DNA of 18,922 nt from Prevotellaceae bacterium UBA4361 (GCA_002393575.1 DGSN01000035.1:1032-19953); one strand, 5' to 3'; counted from the first letter of the stretch, positions 4,735 to 11,951 are shown. The notes: generated by a model not told the origin, from the sequence alone. Program-made: numbers and translations.

Positions 4735-6789
4735 TTAGTTGATGAGGAACACCTTCTCCTGTCCCTGATAGGTGGCACGTATCGTGGCACGTCCATCGCT
4801 GATAGGGCTAACGGTGAACTTCACGCCTGGAGCTGAGGCTTTGGTCTCAATCTTCGAACCAGCCTTCATAGGAACATACAACTGATAGTGGTTGCACTCG
4901 GTGTAGCCGTTCTGGTTGGTGGACATCAGAGGACGCTCAGGTATGTTCAACTTCTGACCATCAACCGTGATGGTGACTTGAGGCACAACTGGTGCGTTGA
5001 TCATATCTTCTACACCTGCCCCCTTCTTGAAGAAGCCTACACCGTGAAGGTCGAAGAGTCCCTGTGGACGCTGTGGCTGCTGCTGGCGACGACCACCCCA
5101 TTGAGGTTGCTGAGGAGCCTGAATATCTGGTCCTTCGGCAACGAGGTAAATGGCATGTTTGCCAGTGAGACCCTCAACATCAGGAACACTTGCTCCGAAG
5201 GTGGCAGATGCACGGTGGTCGTTTTCAGGCACAAAGATAGTCGCAATTTTCTTACCCTTCCAAGGGTCGTCGAGACGGACATGTATCTTGAAAGCACCGT
5301 GTCTGCCGTGTGTCAGGTTCACATAGATATTGGTGTTGTCACCCTTCTTGGTTCCCTCGAAAGCTTTCACGCCTTTTGTGTCTTTGCTTAAACCACCGAA
5401 ACCAAAGTACTTGAAACCGACAATGCCACCGTTGGTGATGCCAGCCAAGTCCATCGAGTTATTCCACACATCATGGTTGTCCTGCATCCACTCGTTGCTA
5501 TTCGTGCCGCCATGCATGAAACAAGCGATACCAGCAGAATAGTATTGATAAGGTGGCAAACCAAAGATGTTGAAACCCTCACTCGTCACCTCTGCACCCG
5601 TGTATTCATTGCCATCCGTAGCCTTCGCCGTCCACTCGTTGTTCTTCACGAATGGGTCGTAGCCCGTAATGCGCACCTTGCCACCATTGGCAACAGACTT
5701 CTTGTCCCAAGTAATCTTCACAGGAGTCACCATTGCCTGACGTGCATTGCCGAAGCCACGTGGAGGACGATGGTAGAACACGTACCACTGACCGTTGATT
5801 TCCTGCAAAGAGCCGTGAGTGTTATGAGCTGCGTTGGTGGTGATAAGTTTCGAACCATCTGCATTTGGAACTACACCACGCGAATCAACGAGCACACCGC
5901 CCGAACGCCAAGGACCAAGAGGCGAGTCACCGTAAGCATAGCGCAAAGCACTGTTCGTGTTGCCCAGTCCGTACTCCTTGCCAGAGTAGCCCGAGAACAC
6001 CATCACATACTTGTTGCCCACCTGACGGATGCTCGATGCCTCGAAGAAATTGAAGTCGAGCGGATTCTGACCCTTGTAGAGAGCCTTGTATTCCGAACCT
6101 TCCTTGTCGAGCAACTGGCCATCGCGACTGCTGGCTGGGATGAACGGGTCAATCAGTTCCGTCCCCTCACGCTTCGAATACATCGTCTTCTGGTCGAGCT
6201 GGCAAGCCGTGGAATGCTGGAAGCCGTAGAACACGTAAGCACGATAACCTATGTTGTAGTCAGGGTCTTTCTTGTCGTCAACCTTCTCGATGAACACCGA
6301 CGGGTCGAAGTCGATGAGTGAACCAGGAAGACACTGCGTACCGTCCTCCGTCAAGTTAATAGGCGTGAACGGTCCATCAGGACGGTCACCCTTGCAGACC
6401 ATAGCCACGCGACGCCAACCACGGCTATGCGGATAGAGCCAATAAGTCTTCTTACCCGTCACACGGTCAACCGTCTCCACCAAGTCGGGCGCAAACATCG
6501 TGTCCCACTGACCATTGACGAACCACTTGAAAATGGAACCCTCGTCACGCCACTGCGACAAGTCTTCCACAGGTGCCGACCACATACGGATGTCAGGACC
6601 GCAGTAAGCCGTGTAAGTCACATCGTGAGAACCAATGATGTACGCACGGTACTTGCCAGGCAGGTCAGGATCCTCAAACACACGAGGTTCTCCGTCAGGC
6701 AGATGTTCCCAAAGCGGCAAATAAGGGTTTTGTGCCGTCATCGTCAGCGAGGCGGTGAAGGCGCAGAGCGCTAAAAATGTTTTCTTCAT
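4735..6789 (-). CDS. Secreted GH43 glycosidase with C-terminal CBM6-like module
   Basis: 684 residues with a signal peptide (1-19, ending MTAQ), so it is exported. Residues 25-400 read as a GH43 five-bladed propeller: EDPDLPGKYRAYIIG (39-53) with the catalytic-base Asp in EDPD, MFAPDLVE (98-105), FDPSVF (161-166) with the pKa-modulating Asp162, NFFEASSIR (247-255) with the proposed acid Glu250, and HNTHGSLQEINGQWYVFYHRP (322-342). A region near 460-570 (GGIVGFKYF, THGRHGAFKIHVRLDDPWKGKKIATIFVP) looks like CBM6, followed by a Gln/Pro linker and a C-terminal beta domain. The family acts on arabinose/xylose-containing glycans; the exact linkage cannot be read from sequence. It may work with the fucP module in glycan use, but no SusC/SusD pair is present. 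Confidence 0.87.
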   Translation of the reverse strand: MKKTFLALCAFTASLTMTAQNPYLPLWEHLPDGEPRVFEDPDLPGKYRAYIIGSHDVTYTAYCGPDIRMWSAPVEDLSQWRDEGSIFKWFVNGQWDTMFAPDLVETVDRVTGKKTYWLYPHSRGWRRVAMVCKGDRPDGPFTPINLTEDGTQCLPGSLIDFDPSVFIEKVDDKKDPDYNIGYRAYVFYGFQHSTACQLDQKTMYSKREGTELIDPFIPASSRDGQLLDKEGSEYKALYKGQNPLDFNFFEASSIRQVGNKYVMVFSGYSGKEYGLGNTNSALRYAYGDSPLGPWRSGGVLVDSRGVVPNADGSKLITTNAAHNTHGSLQEINGQWYVFYHRPPRGFGNARQAMVTPVKITWDKKSVANGGKVRITGYDPFVKNNEWTAKATDGNEYTGAEVTSEGFNIFGLPPYQYYSAGIACFMHGGTNSNEWMQDNHDVWNNSMDLAGITNGGIVGFKYFGFGGLSKDTKGVKAFEGTKKGDNTNIYVNLTHGRHGAFKIHVRLDDPWKGKKIATIFVPENDHRASATFGASVPDVEGLTGKHAIYLVAEGPDIQAPQQPQWGGRRQQQPQRPQGLFDLHGVGFFKKGAGVEDMINAPVVPQVTITVDGQKLNIPERPLMSTNQNGYTECNHYQLYVPMKAGSKIETKASAPGVKFTVSPISDGRATIRATYQGQEKVFLIN

Positions 6790-6931
6790 AGTTGAAAATT
6801 TTTAATAGATAAATAATTTACTCAAATTCGGGATAAGAAAAACCCAGAAAAAGCTTGTAATCTCGCAGGAAATTTGACACTTTAACATTGAAAATCAATA
6901 CATTACAAAAACCCAACGTGATTATCACAGA

Positions 6932-6962
6932 CAAAGTTACGAAAAAAGCTGTAAAGAACAAC
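6932..6962 (-). promoter_or_regulatory. Probable GH43 promoter
   Basis: Minus strand: GTTG (6959-6962, one mismatch to TTTG), a 19-nt spacer, TAACTTTG (6932-6939, exact). This leaves a leader of about 135 nt before the GH43 start. The rest of 6790-6930 is AT-rich with nothing else recognised. Confidence 0.55.
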
Positions 6963-7038
6963 CCTTTTTAGAGAATTAATACCAATCACTTCCAAAAACA
7001 CAGGCTGAAGCAAACATCAGTGGATTAATATCAAACAA

Positions 7039-7134
7039 CATCGCACAGGCGTGCTTGATTCATCTGATGGAACTGATTATTCTGATGAACTAATAATCAT
7101 CGTAATCATTCAAATCAGATGAATCAAGGCGATG
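7039..7134. repeat. Long interrupted palindrome (hairpin or cruciform)
   Basis: A perfect 15-bp inverted repeat, cttgattcatctgat (7054-7068) with atcagatgaatcaag (7114-7128), is extended by catcgc (7039-7044) with gcgatg (7129-7134) across a bulge. An inner hairpin pairs tgattatt (7074-7081) with aataatca (7092-7099). There is no T tract, so it is not a standard terminator. It lies between the cassette's last gene and the GH43 promoter. Confidence 0.8.
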
Positions 7135-7146
7135 CCAATGTTTTAT

Positions 7147-7290
7147 AAAATTAAAAATTAAAAGTGAAAAATGTTTCCTGAAGAACCTTTAGCTCGGCTT
7201 AGCCAAATTGGCAAAATCAGCAAAATTTAAATAAAATTTAGTACATTTAGTCTATTTGGCTTCGCCGAGCTCTATGTTACTCGGGAACTT
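7147..7290. repeat. Palindromic repeat B, copy 2
   Basis: Heptamers (aaaatta, aaaatta, aaagtga, aaaatgt; 7147-7174) lead into gaacctttagctcggc, agccaaattggcaaaatc and gtacatttag, in the same order as in copy 1 at 2808-2920. The arms agctcggcttagccaaa (7191-7207) and tttggcttcgccgagct (7255-7271) are inverted with two mismatches. It lies immediately after the AT-rich cassette and fills the gap to 7329. Confidence 0.75.
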
Positions 7291-7328
7291 ATAAATAATG
7301 CTTAATTATAGAGCTACGGAATTATGGA

Positions 7329-7826
7329 TTAAGATAGTTTACTGATTATCTTTATTGCAAGGGCAGCCCTATTTATATTTTTATACGCAGAACCAAATAT
7401 ACTTGCACCGTACGTTGTTCCAGCAAGCATCAGAACTTCTATCATTGTTTCCCACTGAGAATCTGAAAAATTTCCAAGCATAATTATACGTACCTTACTT
7501 CCTTTAGATTTTACCGTAATATATGTTACGCCTTGTAATTTTTCAAACCTAACCGTCATTGCAGACAAAAAATCACTAACTCTCTTCCCATTTTTCATAG
7601 AAAGAGTAAGAAATCCATGATTGTAGTTGAACTCTCTAAGAACATTACCATTACTTTCAAATAACTCACCACTCCAAAATCTTGCTCCTGTATTTTGTTG
7701 CCGTGAGAAAAAATGAATAGGAGGGAGTTCTTGGATTTTCTCGTCTGCATTTTCAATGCGTTTATCCTTTTTATTATAAGAAACAATAAAAATAATAATA
7801 ACTATAATAAATAAAAATGTAATCAT
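7329..7826 (-). CDS. Membrane-anchored protein, unknown (cassette gene 6)
   Basis: 165 residues. Residues 2-16 are a strongly hydrophobic anchor (ITFLFIIVIIIFIVS), followed by a Lys/Glu-rich linker and a soluble domain with alternating strands (GFLTLSMKNGKRVSDFL, VTYITVKSKGSKVRIIMLGNF) and a weakly hydrophobic C-terminal helix (VLMLAGTTYGASIFGSAYKNINRAALAIKI). The strand pattern resembles a small PH- or DUF-like beta domain, but I do not recognise a family. It starts 14 nt after the preceding gene, so it is the last gene of the operon, and is AT-rich like genes 2-5. No catalytic motif is visible. Confidence 0.7.
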   Translation of the reverse strand: MITFLFIIVIIIFIVSYNKKDKRIENADEKIQELPPIHFFSRQQNTGARFWSGELFESNGNVLREFNYNHGFLTLSMKNGKRVSDFLSAMTVRFEKLQGVTYITVKSKGSKVRIIMLGNFSDSQWETMIEVLMLAGTTYGASIFGSAYKNINRAALAIKIISKLS

Positions 7827-7840
7827 AAATAACGTATTAA

Positions 7841-8200
7841 TTATTTTTTAATTGTTTCTATAAAAGATTTTCCTGAAAGATAGAACTGTAGGTAAACAAT
7901 GAATGCTGTACCGAACCATCCAATAACAGGAATAAACGTTAACAATGAATCAATGATAACAGTAATGACAATGTTGACTATAACACCTACTATTACATTA
8001 CCTAAGTTCAACTTTTTATGAGCACGTTTACAAAGTTTGGAGTACATGTGCCACAAGATGCAGCAGTATGCTATCCATTCAATACCGAAAAGAGGAAGTG
8101 CCACCACAATACCCCCCCAAAAAGCATGACTTCGAACAATGGCTGCGGTATCATGGTCGAACATCTTGTCTCCCATGTTTGCTAATTGGTTTTGTAACAT
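7841..8200 (-). CDS. Small integral membrane protein, DUF697-like (cassette gene 5)
   Basis: 119 residues, mostly hydrophobic: a hairpin at about 27-57 and a second one at 66-110. The pattern ALPLFGIEWIAYCCILWHMY ... NLGNVIVGVI ... FIPVIGWFGTAFIVYLQFY parallels FIPVPGADIAAGAASIWGMY ... FIPGIGTIGGAVIMAASMY in the preceding gene, including P-x-x-G, I-x-W-x-MY and FIPxIG. The two genes therefore look like a diverged duplication. Only 2 nt separate its start from the upstream stop, so translation is probably coupled. DUF697/EcsC-like proteins associate with or insert into membranes; the role here is unknown. Confidence 0.7.
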   Translation of the reverse strand: MLQNQLANMGDKMFDHDTAAIVRSHAFWGGIVVALPLFGIEWIAYCCILWHMYSKLCKRAHKKLNLGNVIVGVIVNIVITVIIDSLLTFIPVIGWFGTAFIVYLQFYLSGKSFIETIKK

Positions 8201-8202
8201 AG

Positions 8203-8751
8203 TTATTTCTTATAACTTTTTTTAGCTTCGTTAATGAATTCCTTAATTACTGATTTTTCTTTCAAAAAATCACTCACCGCTTTTGTAATATCTTGAGCAT
8301 TGAAGTTTTTGCCACTCCGTTGCGCTAATGCACTCAAAGCCTGAAGATAAATCCAACCAGAAGCCAATGTAATGCCATACATGGATGCTGCCATAATAAC
8401 GGCTCCTCCAATAGTTCCAATTCCAGGAATAAACTTTAAAGCACTTGCCACACCTGTCATTGCTGCATATCCAGCTAAGTTGGTTGCTACTCCAGAACCA
8501 ATTGATTTCATTACATTTTCTCCAAATGGTATTCCTAACTTACTATTGATTCTCACATACATACCCCAAATCGATGCTGCACCAGCTGCAATGTCAGCAC
8601 CTGGCACAGGAATAAAAGAGGAGCCAACAGCCAATTTACTATGCAGTTTCACAACATTTGCTATCTCCTGAGGAAGATTTTTGTCTGCCGTTTTATCCAT
8701 AAGTTGAACCAGCTTCACTGCTGATTTCAATAGTTTTTCATCTACATTCAT
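8203..8751 (-). CDS. DUF697/EcsC-like membrane-associated protein (cassette gene 4)
   Basis: 182 residues. An amphipathic, charged N-terminal helix (1-40) is followed by FIPVPGADIAAGAASIWGMYVRI (47-69), a Gly-rich hydrophobic middle (GSGVATNLAGYAAMTGVASALKFIPGIGTIGGAVIMAASMYGITLASGWIY, 86-135), and a charged C-terminal helix (155-182). Gly- and Pro-punctuated hydrophobic hairpins with P-x-P-G-A-D-I and IPGIGT are typical of DUF697, seen in YcjF and in C-termini of GTPase-linked proteins. No GTPase domain accompanies it. It starts 6 nt after gene 3. The family assignment is by pattern only; EcsC-type is the alternative. Confidence 0.7.
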   Translation of the reverse strand: MNVDEKLLKSAVKLVQLMDKTADKNLPQEIANVVKLHSKLAVGSSFIPVPGADIAAGAASIWGMYVRINSKLGIPFGENVMKSIGSGVATNLAGYAAMTGVASALKFIPGIGTIGGAVIMAASMYGITLASGWIYLQALSALAQRSGKNFNAQDITKAVSDFLKEKSVIKEFINEAKKSYKK

Positions 8752-8757
8752 AATAAT

Positions 8758-9027
8758 TTATTTTATTTTTGAACCATTTTTCGAAGAATATCTGAAGGTT
8801 CTTCCACATCTATTGCATTTATATTCACTTGATAATGATTCACCAACTTCTTTAATTTGATGTCCTACTGCATGTCCTGCATGTTCTCCTAAAAATGCAT
8901 GAGTTAACATGGCAATTCCAGTTCCAAAAACGAAAGTTGCAGTATTTTTCGCAATAGTTTCGCCCCATCCAGAAGCTGTTCGGGAAGCATTATAACTTCC
9001 ACAGAATGGACATTTAGGTTCTCCCAT
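8758..9027 (-). CDS. Split zinc-ribbon protein with hydrophobic insert (cassette gene 3)
   Basis: 89 residues. The N-terminal knuckle CPFCGSYN (Cys6, Cys9) and C-terminal knuckle YKCNRCGRTF (Cys71, Cys74) should together bind one zinc. Between them is a Gly-rich, weakly hydrophobic segment (ATFVFGTGIAMLTHAFLGEHAGHAVGHQI, about 30-58) of the kind that could enter or perforate a membrane. Cassette gene 2 shows the same architecture with CPICGQYG ... YICNTCNQKW, so the two are probably related. A four-Cys ribbon split by a membrane-seeking loop suggests a membrane-associated zinc module. The function is unknown. It begins 35 nt after gene 2. Confidence 0.72.
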   Translation of the reverse strand: MGEPKCPFCGSYNASRTASGWGETIAKNTATFVFGTGIAMLTHAFLGEHAGHAVGHQIKEVGESLSSEYKCNRCGRTFRYSSKNGSKIK

Positions 9028-9062
9028 AATAAAAACTATTTTTATAGTGTTCTACATTCATA

Positions 9063-9779
9063 TTATTTGATTTCAATTCCCAATCTTTCAGCAAGTGCTC
9101 GCTTCTTAGCGTTGGCTTCATTGCTAACATTGGAGTTGTGGATGAATGTCTTCAAGAAGAAAACAATCAATATGATTGGTATATATATCACATAATATAT
9201 CCATGTTAAAGAGACAAAACTCTTAATCCAATTAACTGTAGGCCACCAAGTAGCAGTGAAGAACTGATCATAATAATGGGCATCTGCAAAGAGCCAATAG
9301 AAGAATCCATAACCTAAGAAGAATAAAAAAACAAATATAAAAACGATGACATTAATAGCCAAAGCAATTCCCAATCCATAGTACGGCATCAACGGTATGT
9401 GAAAAAGTAATTTTCCCAATCCACTGTAACGTCTGCGCTTTTTAGCATAATATTTGTTAATCATTGCCATTCCATTAGATTTCTTGTCCCATTTTTGGTT
9501 GCATGTGTTACAAATATAGTATGTATAAGTATAGTAGTGTGTTTTGCTTTTAGGCTGATTATTGTCGTAGTATTCTCCAGTGAGTGCTTTTACCCCCATT
9601 GAGACATAAGTACTTGAACCAGGAATAAAGGCATCAGCCACTTGCCCGGCGATGAATCCAACACCCTGCTTCAGAGCAAACTTCTTCACATCATGATATT
9701 GGTCTGTTTCTGTCCTTGATTTCTGCTCTTGAATTTCTTGCCCATATTGTCCACATATCGGACACCGATTATCCATCAT
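9063..9779 (-). CDS. Zinc-ribbon multi-pass membrane protein (cassette gene 2)
   Basis: 238 residues. A zinc ribbon is split between CPICGQYG (Cys6, Cys9) and YYICNTCNQKW (Cys90, Cys93), enclosing a Gly-rich hydrophobic stretch (GVGFIAGQVADAFIPGSSTYVSMGVKAL, 39-66). A basic patch (AKKRRR, 112-117) precedes two to three membrane helices at about 122-164 and 190-211, and the tail is charged (NEANAKKRALAERLG). The ribbon half mirrors the 89-residue gene 3. Topology by positive-inside residues places the ribbon in the cytoplasm. No enzyme motif is visible. It is AT-rich and follows gene 1 by 28 nt on the same strand. Bacterial zinc-ribbon membrane proteins occur in stress or defence settings, but nothing here proves that. 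Confidence 0.72.
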   Translation of the reverse strand: MMDNRCPICGQYGQEIQEQKSRTETDQYHDVKKFALKQGVGFIAGQVADAFIPGSSTYVSMGVKALTGEYYDNNQPKSKTHYYTYTYYICNTCNQKWDKKSNGMAMINKYYAKKRRRYSGLGKLLFHIPLMPYYGLGIALAINVIVFIFVFLFFLGYGFFYWLFADAHYYDQFFTATWWPTVNWIKSFVSLTWIYYVIYIPIILIVFFLKTFIHNSNVSNEANAKKRALAERLGIEIK

Positions 9780-9807
9780 AAGTCATCATGTTTTTGGGAT
9801 AAACACT

Positions 9808-10029
9808 TTATTCTATTCTCTGTATATCAAGATATACCGTGTTGAGAGCATTTGCACGGCGTAGGTCAATACCATAGACGCGCATGAATGCATCGGCTAC
9901 AACCTGTCCGCCATTCGTGACAACAGGATTACTCATGCTTTGGGTGACTACTTCAACGGACATGCCTGGTTCGATGCGGATGCCGTTGACATTCTTGCGG
10001 TTTTTCGTTGTAATTCTAAATCGTGGCAT
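9808..10029 (-). CDS. Small conserved Bacteroidales protein, DUF6140-like (cassette gene 1)
   Basis: 73 residues, soluble and strand-rich: MPRFRITTKNRKNVNGIRIEPGMSVEVVT, then VVADAFMRVYGIDLRRANALNTVYLDIQRI. I recall this pattern as a conserved Bacteroidales small protein of the DUF6140 type, with no known activity; the name needs confirmation by search. Its base composition is near that of the chromosome, unlike the AT-rich genes 2-6 that follow, so it may be a resident gene downstream of which the others were acquired, or simply a more conserved gene. It is the first gene of the run, and the candidate structured RNA lies 58 nt upstream of it. Confidence 0.65.
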   Translation of the reverse strand: MPRFRITTKNRKNVNGIRIEPGMSVEVVTQSMSNPVVTNGGQVVADAFMRVYGIDLRRANALNTVYLDIQRIE

Positions 10030-10036
10030 TGGATTT

Positions 10037-10044
10037 TAGGTTTG
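10037..10044 (+). promoter_or_regulatory. Possible -7 box (TAGGTTTG) in front of the structured RNA
   Basis: An exact TAnnTTTG match on the plus strand, about 45 nt before the first predicted helix. No TTTG is found at the expected -33 position, so this is only suggestive. Confidence 0.3.
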
Positions 10045-10086
10045 TGTCTCTTTCTCCCTGCGAGACTTGTTAGGTGATAGTTGACT

Positions 10087-10323
10087 CATATATACGAAAA
10101 AAGCGTGGGAGTCTTACACATTTGCTCGTCCCGACGCTCAAGCCTCGCATGCTTCCCTGTCAAGAACGAGAAGTATGCAGAGGCCCACGCATATATGTCA
10201 ACCTCCCTTGCACAAAACCGTGCAACAGGTGAGTTGTACCAATGCGTAGGCATCTACTGCGGCTTCTCATGACAGGGATAAAGAATTGCGAGTTCGAGCG
10301 TCAATCAAAGCGTTAGTAAACGC
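10087..10323 (+). ncRNA. Candidate structured non-coding RNA with crossing helices
   Basis: Several long complementary segments sit in a gene-free gap. Helix A: catatat (10087-10093) with atatatg (10191-10197), then gcgtggg (10103-10109) with cccacgc (10184-10190). Helix B: gacgctc (10133-10139) with gagcgtc (10296-10302), and ctcgc (10144-10148) with gcgag (10288-10292). Helix C: ccctgtca (10155-10162) with tgacaggg (10270-10277). B and C nest together and both cross A, as in a pseudoknot. Local hairpins occur at 10208-10225 (ttgcac/gtgcaa) and 10246-10257, and a gcgtt/aacgc hairpin (10310-10323) precedes TATTTT. An alternative stem 10147-10154/10171-10178 contains a G-T pair that works only if the plus strand is the RNA. 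I cannot match it to tmRNA, RNase P, SRP or 6S RNA. An untested alternative is a folded leader of the minus-strand cassette. Confidence 0.55.
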
Positions 10324-10487
10324 CTATTTTCTATATATGTTTGCCCAACAGTTTTCTGTCAGTCAGATTTCCTTTTGGACAATGCAAAGATATTCAAAAT
10401 CTGTCATTACTCGCAAATTTTTCCCGAAAAAATAACGGACTCGATGCAAAAAAGTGGCGATTTCGTAAAATTTTACGGAAAGTTGAG

Positions 10488-10495
10488 TAATTTTG
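10488..10495 (+). promoter_or_regulatory. -7 box (TAATTTTG) before the 468-residue gene
   Basis: An exact TAnnTTTG match 20 nt before the ATG at 10516; the nearest -33 candidate (TTTC, 10461-10464) is spaced 23 nt away. It supports the downstream ATG at 10516 over the one at 10375. Confidence 0.5.
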
Positions 10496-10515
10496 CGCTG
10501 AAAACTGATACTATT

Positions 10516-11922
10516 ATGGATAATGCAGACAAGATGGAGCAAGTATGTGGCTATCTCCGCATGATAGAACGGACACGATTGTTGAAGAACACCACTGAGG
10601 AACTGGAACAGCTGGTGGGATTCTCCGTGGGTAGCGGTAATGGTTTGGCAAGAAAGGGTGGCAAGTCGCTCTTCATCAAGGATGCCATCCTGAGAGAGCT
10701 GGCACACATCGTCTGGCAGCAGACTGAGCTTGACTTGCAGAATGTGCTCGATGCGTATATCAGGGCAGACCGCATCTGCGAGCGATTAGGTTCTGTGGCA
10801 AACCCTGAGCAGTTCTGCCAGCACCTCGTCTGGTACTTCTATGCTGATGCCGAGGCAACCGACGACATTGCACCTATTATAGAAAAGGTGGAAGCGGAGG
10901 AACTGCCGATTCTCGTCTTGTTGGTTCTCAAACTGTTGCCTCGCTTGTCGGCGAAGGGAGGCGACGTGAAAGACATCAGCCAAGATTATCGCCGTCTGTT
11001 CCACTGGCTCTCGGAAACCGTGAATAAGGACATCATGATGCAAAGACTTCCGCTGCTTACCCAGTTGGAGGGGGAGGCAAGAAGTCATCCTGACACCATG
11101 AGCCGCATCCATCTCATTGGTTTAGCCAACCTTATTCTGCATTCATACGGTGCCCTCTCGACAAGAGAACGCATCAGCATGAGCAACAAGGAACTGCTGG
11201 AGAACCTGTTCGACCCAGAGGTGGACGGAATCTGGACTGAAGACGAGCTTTCTACGGTGTTTTGGCAGTTTGAGAGCGTTGCCAATGGCTACCACCTCTA
11301 CAGATACCAGTTCGACAGTGGCAGAAAATCCCTGATGTTTACGAAGTACTTCGTGAGGTTCTTCCACATGGCTTATGGCATCATCGCATTGGTTATCCAC
11401 CCTCATGCCATCCGTTATCTTGTTTCAGGCAAACCGATGCCCAACAATCTGTTTGCCTATCTTGACTGTCAGATAGAAGTTGACGACCAGCGCGAACAGA
11501 CCGTTGCCGTGTCCTTCAGTGCGCTATTGGCAGATGCTCAGTGGTTTTCTCTCCGGCAACTGAAACGCAGCGACAAGGAAACGCAATTCCAGAACCTGTT
11601 AGACGACGAACGCTATGGGAGAATCGACTGCCATGCTGAAGATGCTTACGACTTCACCATATCCTTAGCCGCCATCACTAACGAATACATCTTTATCAGC
11701 AAGGACAAGGCAACTCTCTACAAAGTGCCGAAATCCTTGAACGGTGTCTTGGAAGAAGTGGGAATCAACAGCAATGTGGGTGTCTTGTCGTTCAGACGCA
11801 GTTCCGACGGACAACCAGCCACATATCTTGCGTTTGACGATTTCAATTTGTACTATGACATCAGCACTCCCGAGATGTTGGCAGAGCATCAAATAGAAGT
11901 GGTGGACAGCATTAAGGTATAG
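10516..11922 (+). CDS. Unrecognised 468-residue cytoplasmic protein
   Basis: The frame is open from 10375, but the ATG at 10516 is preferred: a TAATTTTG box lies just upstream, and 10375-10515 has the AT-rich, low-information look of a leader. The product has no signal peptide and no convincing membrane helix. Residues 8-55 (YLRMIERTRLLKNTTEELEQLVGF ... GLARKGGKSLFIKDAILRELA) look like a helical, possibly DNA-binding N-terminal module, with a glycine/basic turn. The rest is helical, with a Leu-rich segment (ELPILVLLVLKLLPRL) and a strand-rich C-terminal third (FNLYYDISTPEM). I do not recognise a family. It diverges from the cassette across the structured-RNA gap, and its codon use and base composition look like the chromosome rather than the cassette. 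Confidence 0.75.
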   Translation: MDNADKMEQVCGYLRMIERTRLLKNTTEELEQLVGFSVGSGNGLARKGGKSLFIKDAILRELAHIVWQQTELDLQNVLDAYIRADRICERLGSVANPEQFCQHLVWYFYADAEATDDIAPIIEKVEAEELPILVLLVLKLLPRLSAKGGDVKDISQDYRRLFHWLSETVNKDIMMQRLPLLTQLEGEARSHPDTMSRIHLIGLANLILHSYGALSTRERISMSNKELLENLFDPEVDGIWTEDELSTVFWQFESVANGYHLYRYQFDSGRKSLMFTKYFVRFFHMAYGIIALVIHPHAIRYLVSGKPMPNNLFAYLDCQIEVDDQREQTVAVSFSALLADAQWFSLRQLKRSDKETQFQNLLDDERYGRIDCHAEDAYDFTISLAAITNEYIFISKDKATLYKVPKSLNGVLEEVGINSNVGVLSFRRSSDGQPATYLAFDDFNLYYDISTPEMLAEHQIEVVDSIKV

Positions 11923-11951
11923 ACAGAAGCATTGAGCCTTCAAAACGATGC

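Noticed and set aside
4176..4796. The long 206-residue start for the TraB/GumN N-terminal half
   Set aside because: It would begin inside the GH43 gene and read through its terminator. The signal peptide and the promoter both point to 4646.
5473..6321. A 282-residue plus-strand ORF
   Set aside because: It is the complementary-strand shadow of the GH43 catalytic domain, which has clear family motifs.
7329..10029. A named phage-defence system
   Set aside because: No nuclease, NTPase, nucleotide cyclase or other known defence domain can be recognised in the six genes, so only an open hypothesis is reported.
10081..10272. A 63-residue plus-strand ORF in the structured region
   Set aside because: It has no ribosome site, overlaps all the long helices, and its low-complexity Cys/Ser-rich product is not protein-like. 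The pairing explains the sequence better, although it could be annotated as a gene elsewhere.
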